DNA of 13,894 bases from an uncultured Alphaproteobacteria bacterium (GTDB taxonomy: Bacteria; Pseudomonadota; Alphaproteobacteria; UBA2136; UBA6156): the NCBI GenBank assembly GCA_937928525.1, contig CALFWJ010000140.1, positions 1 through 13,894 on the forward strand, read 5' to 3'. A model generated the notes under the pieces. It did no database searches and was not told the DNA's origin. It saw only the letters and a program-made list of their open reading frames with translations. Below, one piece after another: positions 13,222 through 13,894 of the stretch. Numbering within the stretch: position 1 is the first letter of the stretch; each line of letters starts with the position of its first letter. The position numbers and the translations under genes were made by a program.

Positions 13222-13773
13222 ATGGCAAAAACAGCCGCTAAGCCTACAAATGGCGTTAAAAAGACCAATGCTGGGGCCACAAAGAAAAAAGCATCTGAGA
13301 CGGCGTCTCAGGCAGCCTCAGGCGTTAAAGGCGCACCCGCAGCGGGCCCGTTGTTCCGCCCATTGGGCCAATATATTAAAGATTTATCCTTTGAGTGCCC
13401 CCGTGCACCCATGATGACCCCTGAAAATGACCGCAACATGGACCTTAATGTGGGCGTGCAGGCGGTTGAATTAAGCGCAGAGCGCGGGCTATATGAGGTT
13501 GCATTAGCCATTCGGGCAGAGGCAAAAGATGCGGCAAAGACAACAGTATTTATGGCTGAACTGGCGTTTGCAGGTGTTTTTGAGCTTCAGAATATCCCAA
13601 GTGACCACATAGATCAGGTCTTACACGTAGAGGGCGCGAGCTTATTGTTCCCGTTTGCCCGCAAAATTATAATGCAAACCTTGGCTGACAGCGGGTTCCG
13701 CCCACCATTGCTAGACCCGATTAACTTTGGCGCTCTTTATGTTCAATCTAAGAATGCAAGCAATAACAGCTAG
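13222..13773 (+). CDS. secB: Protein-export chaperone SecB, with N-terminal extension
   Basis: SecB is a tetrameric cytosolic chaperone that keeps preproteins unfolded and hands them to SecA. The core begins at about residue 48 with GQYIKDLSFECPRAP and includes YEVALAIRAEA, VFMAELAFAGVFELQNIP, LLFPFARKIIMQTLADSGFRPPLLDPINFGALY, all diagnostic. About 45 Lys/Ala/Thr-rich residues precede the core; alphaproteobacterial SecB proteins often have a short extension, but this one is long, basic and low-complexity. The ATG at 13222 is preceded by GGGAGA at a 7-base spacing, which supports it over the in-frame ATG at 13204. A strong terminator follows. Confidence 0.95.
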   Translation: MAKTAAKPTNGVKKTNAGATKKKASETASQAASGVKGAPAAGPLFRPLGQYIKDLSFECPRAPMMTPENDRNMDLNVGVQAVELSAERGLYEVALAIRAEAKDAAKTTVFMAELAFAGVFELQNIPSDHIDQVLHVEGASLLFPFARKIIMQTLADSGFRPPLLDPINFGALYVQSKNASNNS

Positions 13774-13793
13774 TTAGACAATAAATAATGAAT

Positions 13794-13837
13794 ATGCGCT
13801 AAAATTACATATGATGTAAATTTAGCGCATGTTTTTT
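13794..13837 (+). terminator. Intrinsic terminator of secB
   Basis: Two 17-base arms (13794-13810 and 13814-13830) pair with one A-A mismatch around an ATG loop, followed by GTTTTTT (13831-13837). The long stem starts with ATGCGCTAAA. Confidence 0.9.
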
Positions 13838-13894
13838 AATAGGGCATAGCAACAAAAAAGTCTAAAAAATATTTATATTTTATTTTTCAGTAAG

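Overview
The window looks like a chromosomal segment from an alphaproteobacterium, probably near the replication origin. The clues are a chromosomal-type ParB, HolA, the run rph-rdgB-hemW, SecB with an extended N-terminus, an LppC-type periplasmic-fold protein and a non-catalytic M16 peptidase subunit. Genic GC is near 50 percent by eye. All assignments come from reading translated sequence; no database search was possible.

Layout. 2-1567 (+): an LppC/LpoA-like protein cut by the left edge. 1571-2173 (-): a class I methyltransferase. 2282-3595 (+): an exported M16B subunit without the zinc motif. 3647-4306 and 4437-4754 (-): two unrecognised genes, each ending at a copy of the same 29-bp terminator. 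4891-5919 (+): holA. 5934-6382: a tiny membrane-protein ORF (-), a probable structured RNA (-) and two 17-bp dyads. 6383-7287 (+): a 43-codon ORF and a HAD hydrolase. 7346-8335 (-): parB, converging on the HAD gene across a shared terminator. 8336-9849: a very AT-rich stretch without intact genes, with a probable phosphoenolpyruvate carboxylase remnant at its right end. 9850-13059 (-): a likely bcp-rph-rdgB-hemW operon. 13222-13773 (+): secB with a strong terminator.

Functionally, the middle of the window is about chromosome replication and segregation. ParB is surrounded by sequences resembling its own parS site: a near-consensus one upstream of holA, degenerate ones in the AT-rich block and one upstream of hemW. 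The usual partner parA is not next to parB; the AT-rich block is there instead. The right arm is housekeeping: peroxide defence, 3'-end trimming of tRNA, nucleotide pool sanitation, a radical-SAM haem protein and protein-export chaperoning.

The observations most worth following are the minus-strand RNA at about 6066-6259 (promoter, terminal helix, four hairpins, intrinsic terminator) lying directly before a 36-aa single-span membrane ORF; the parS-like cluster around an orphan parB; and the decayed AT-rich block with its ppc-like remnant.
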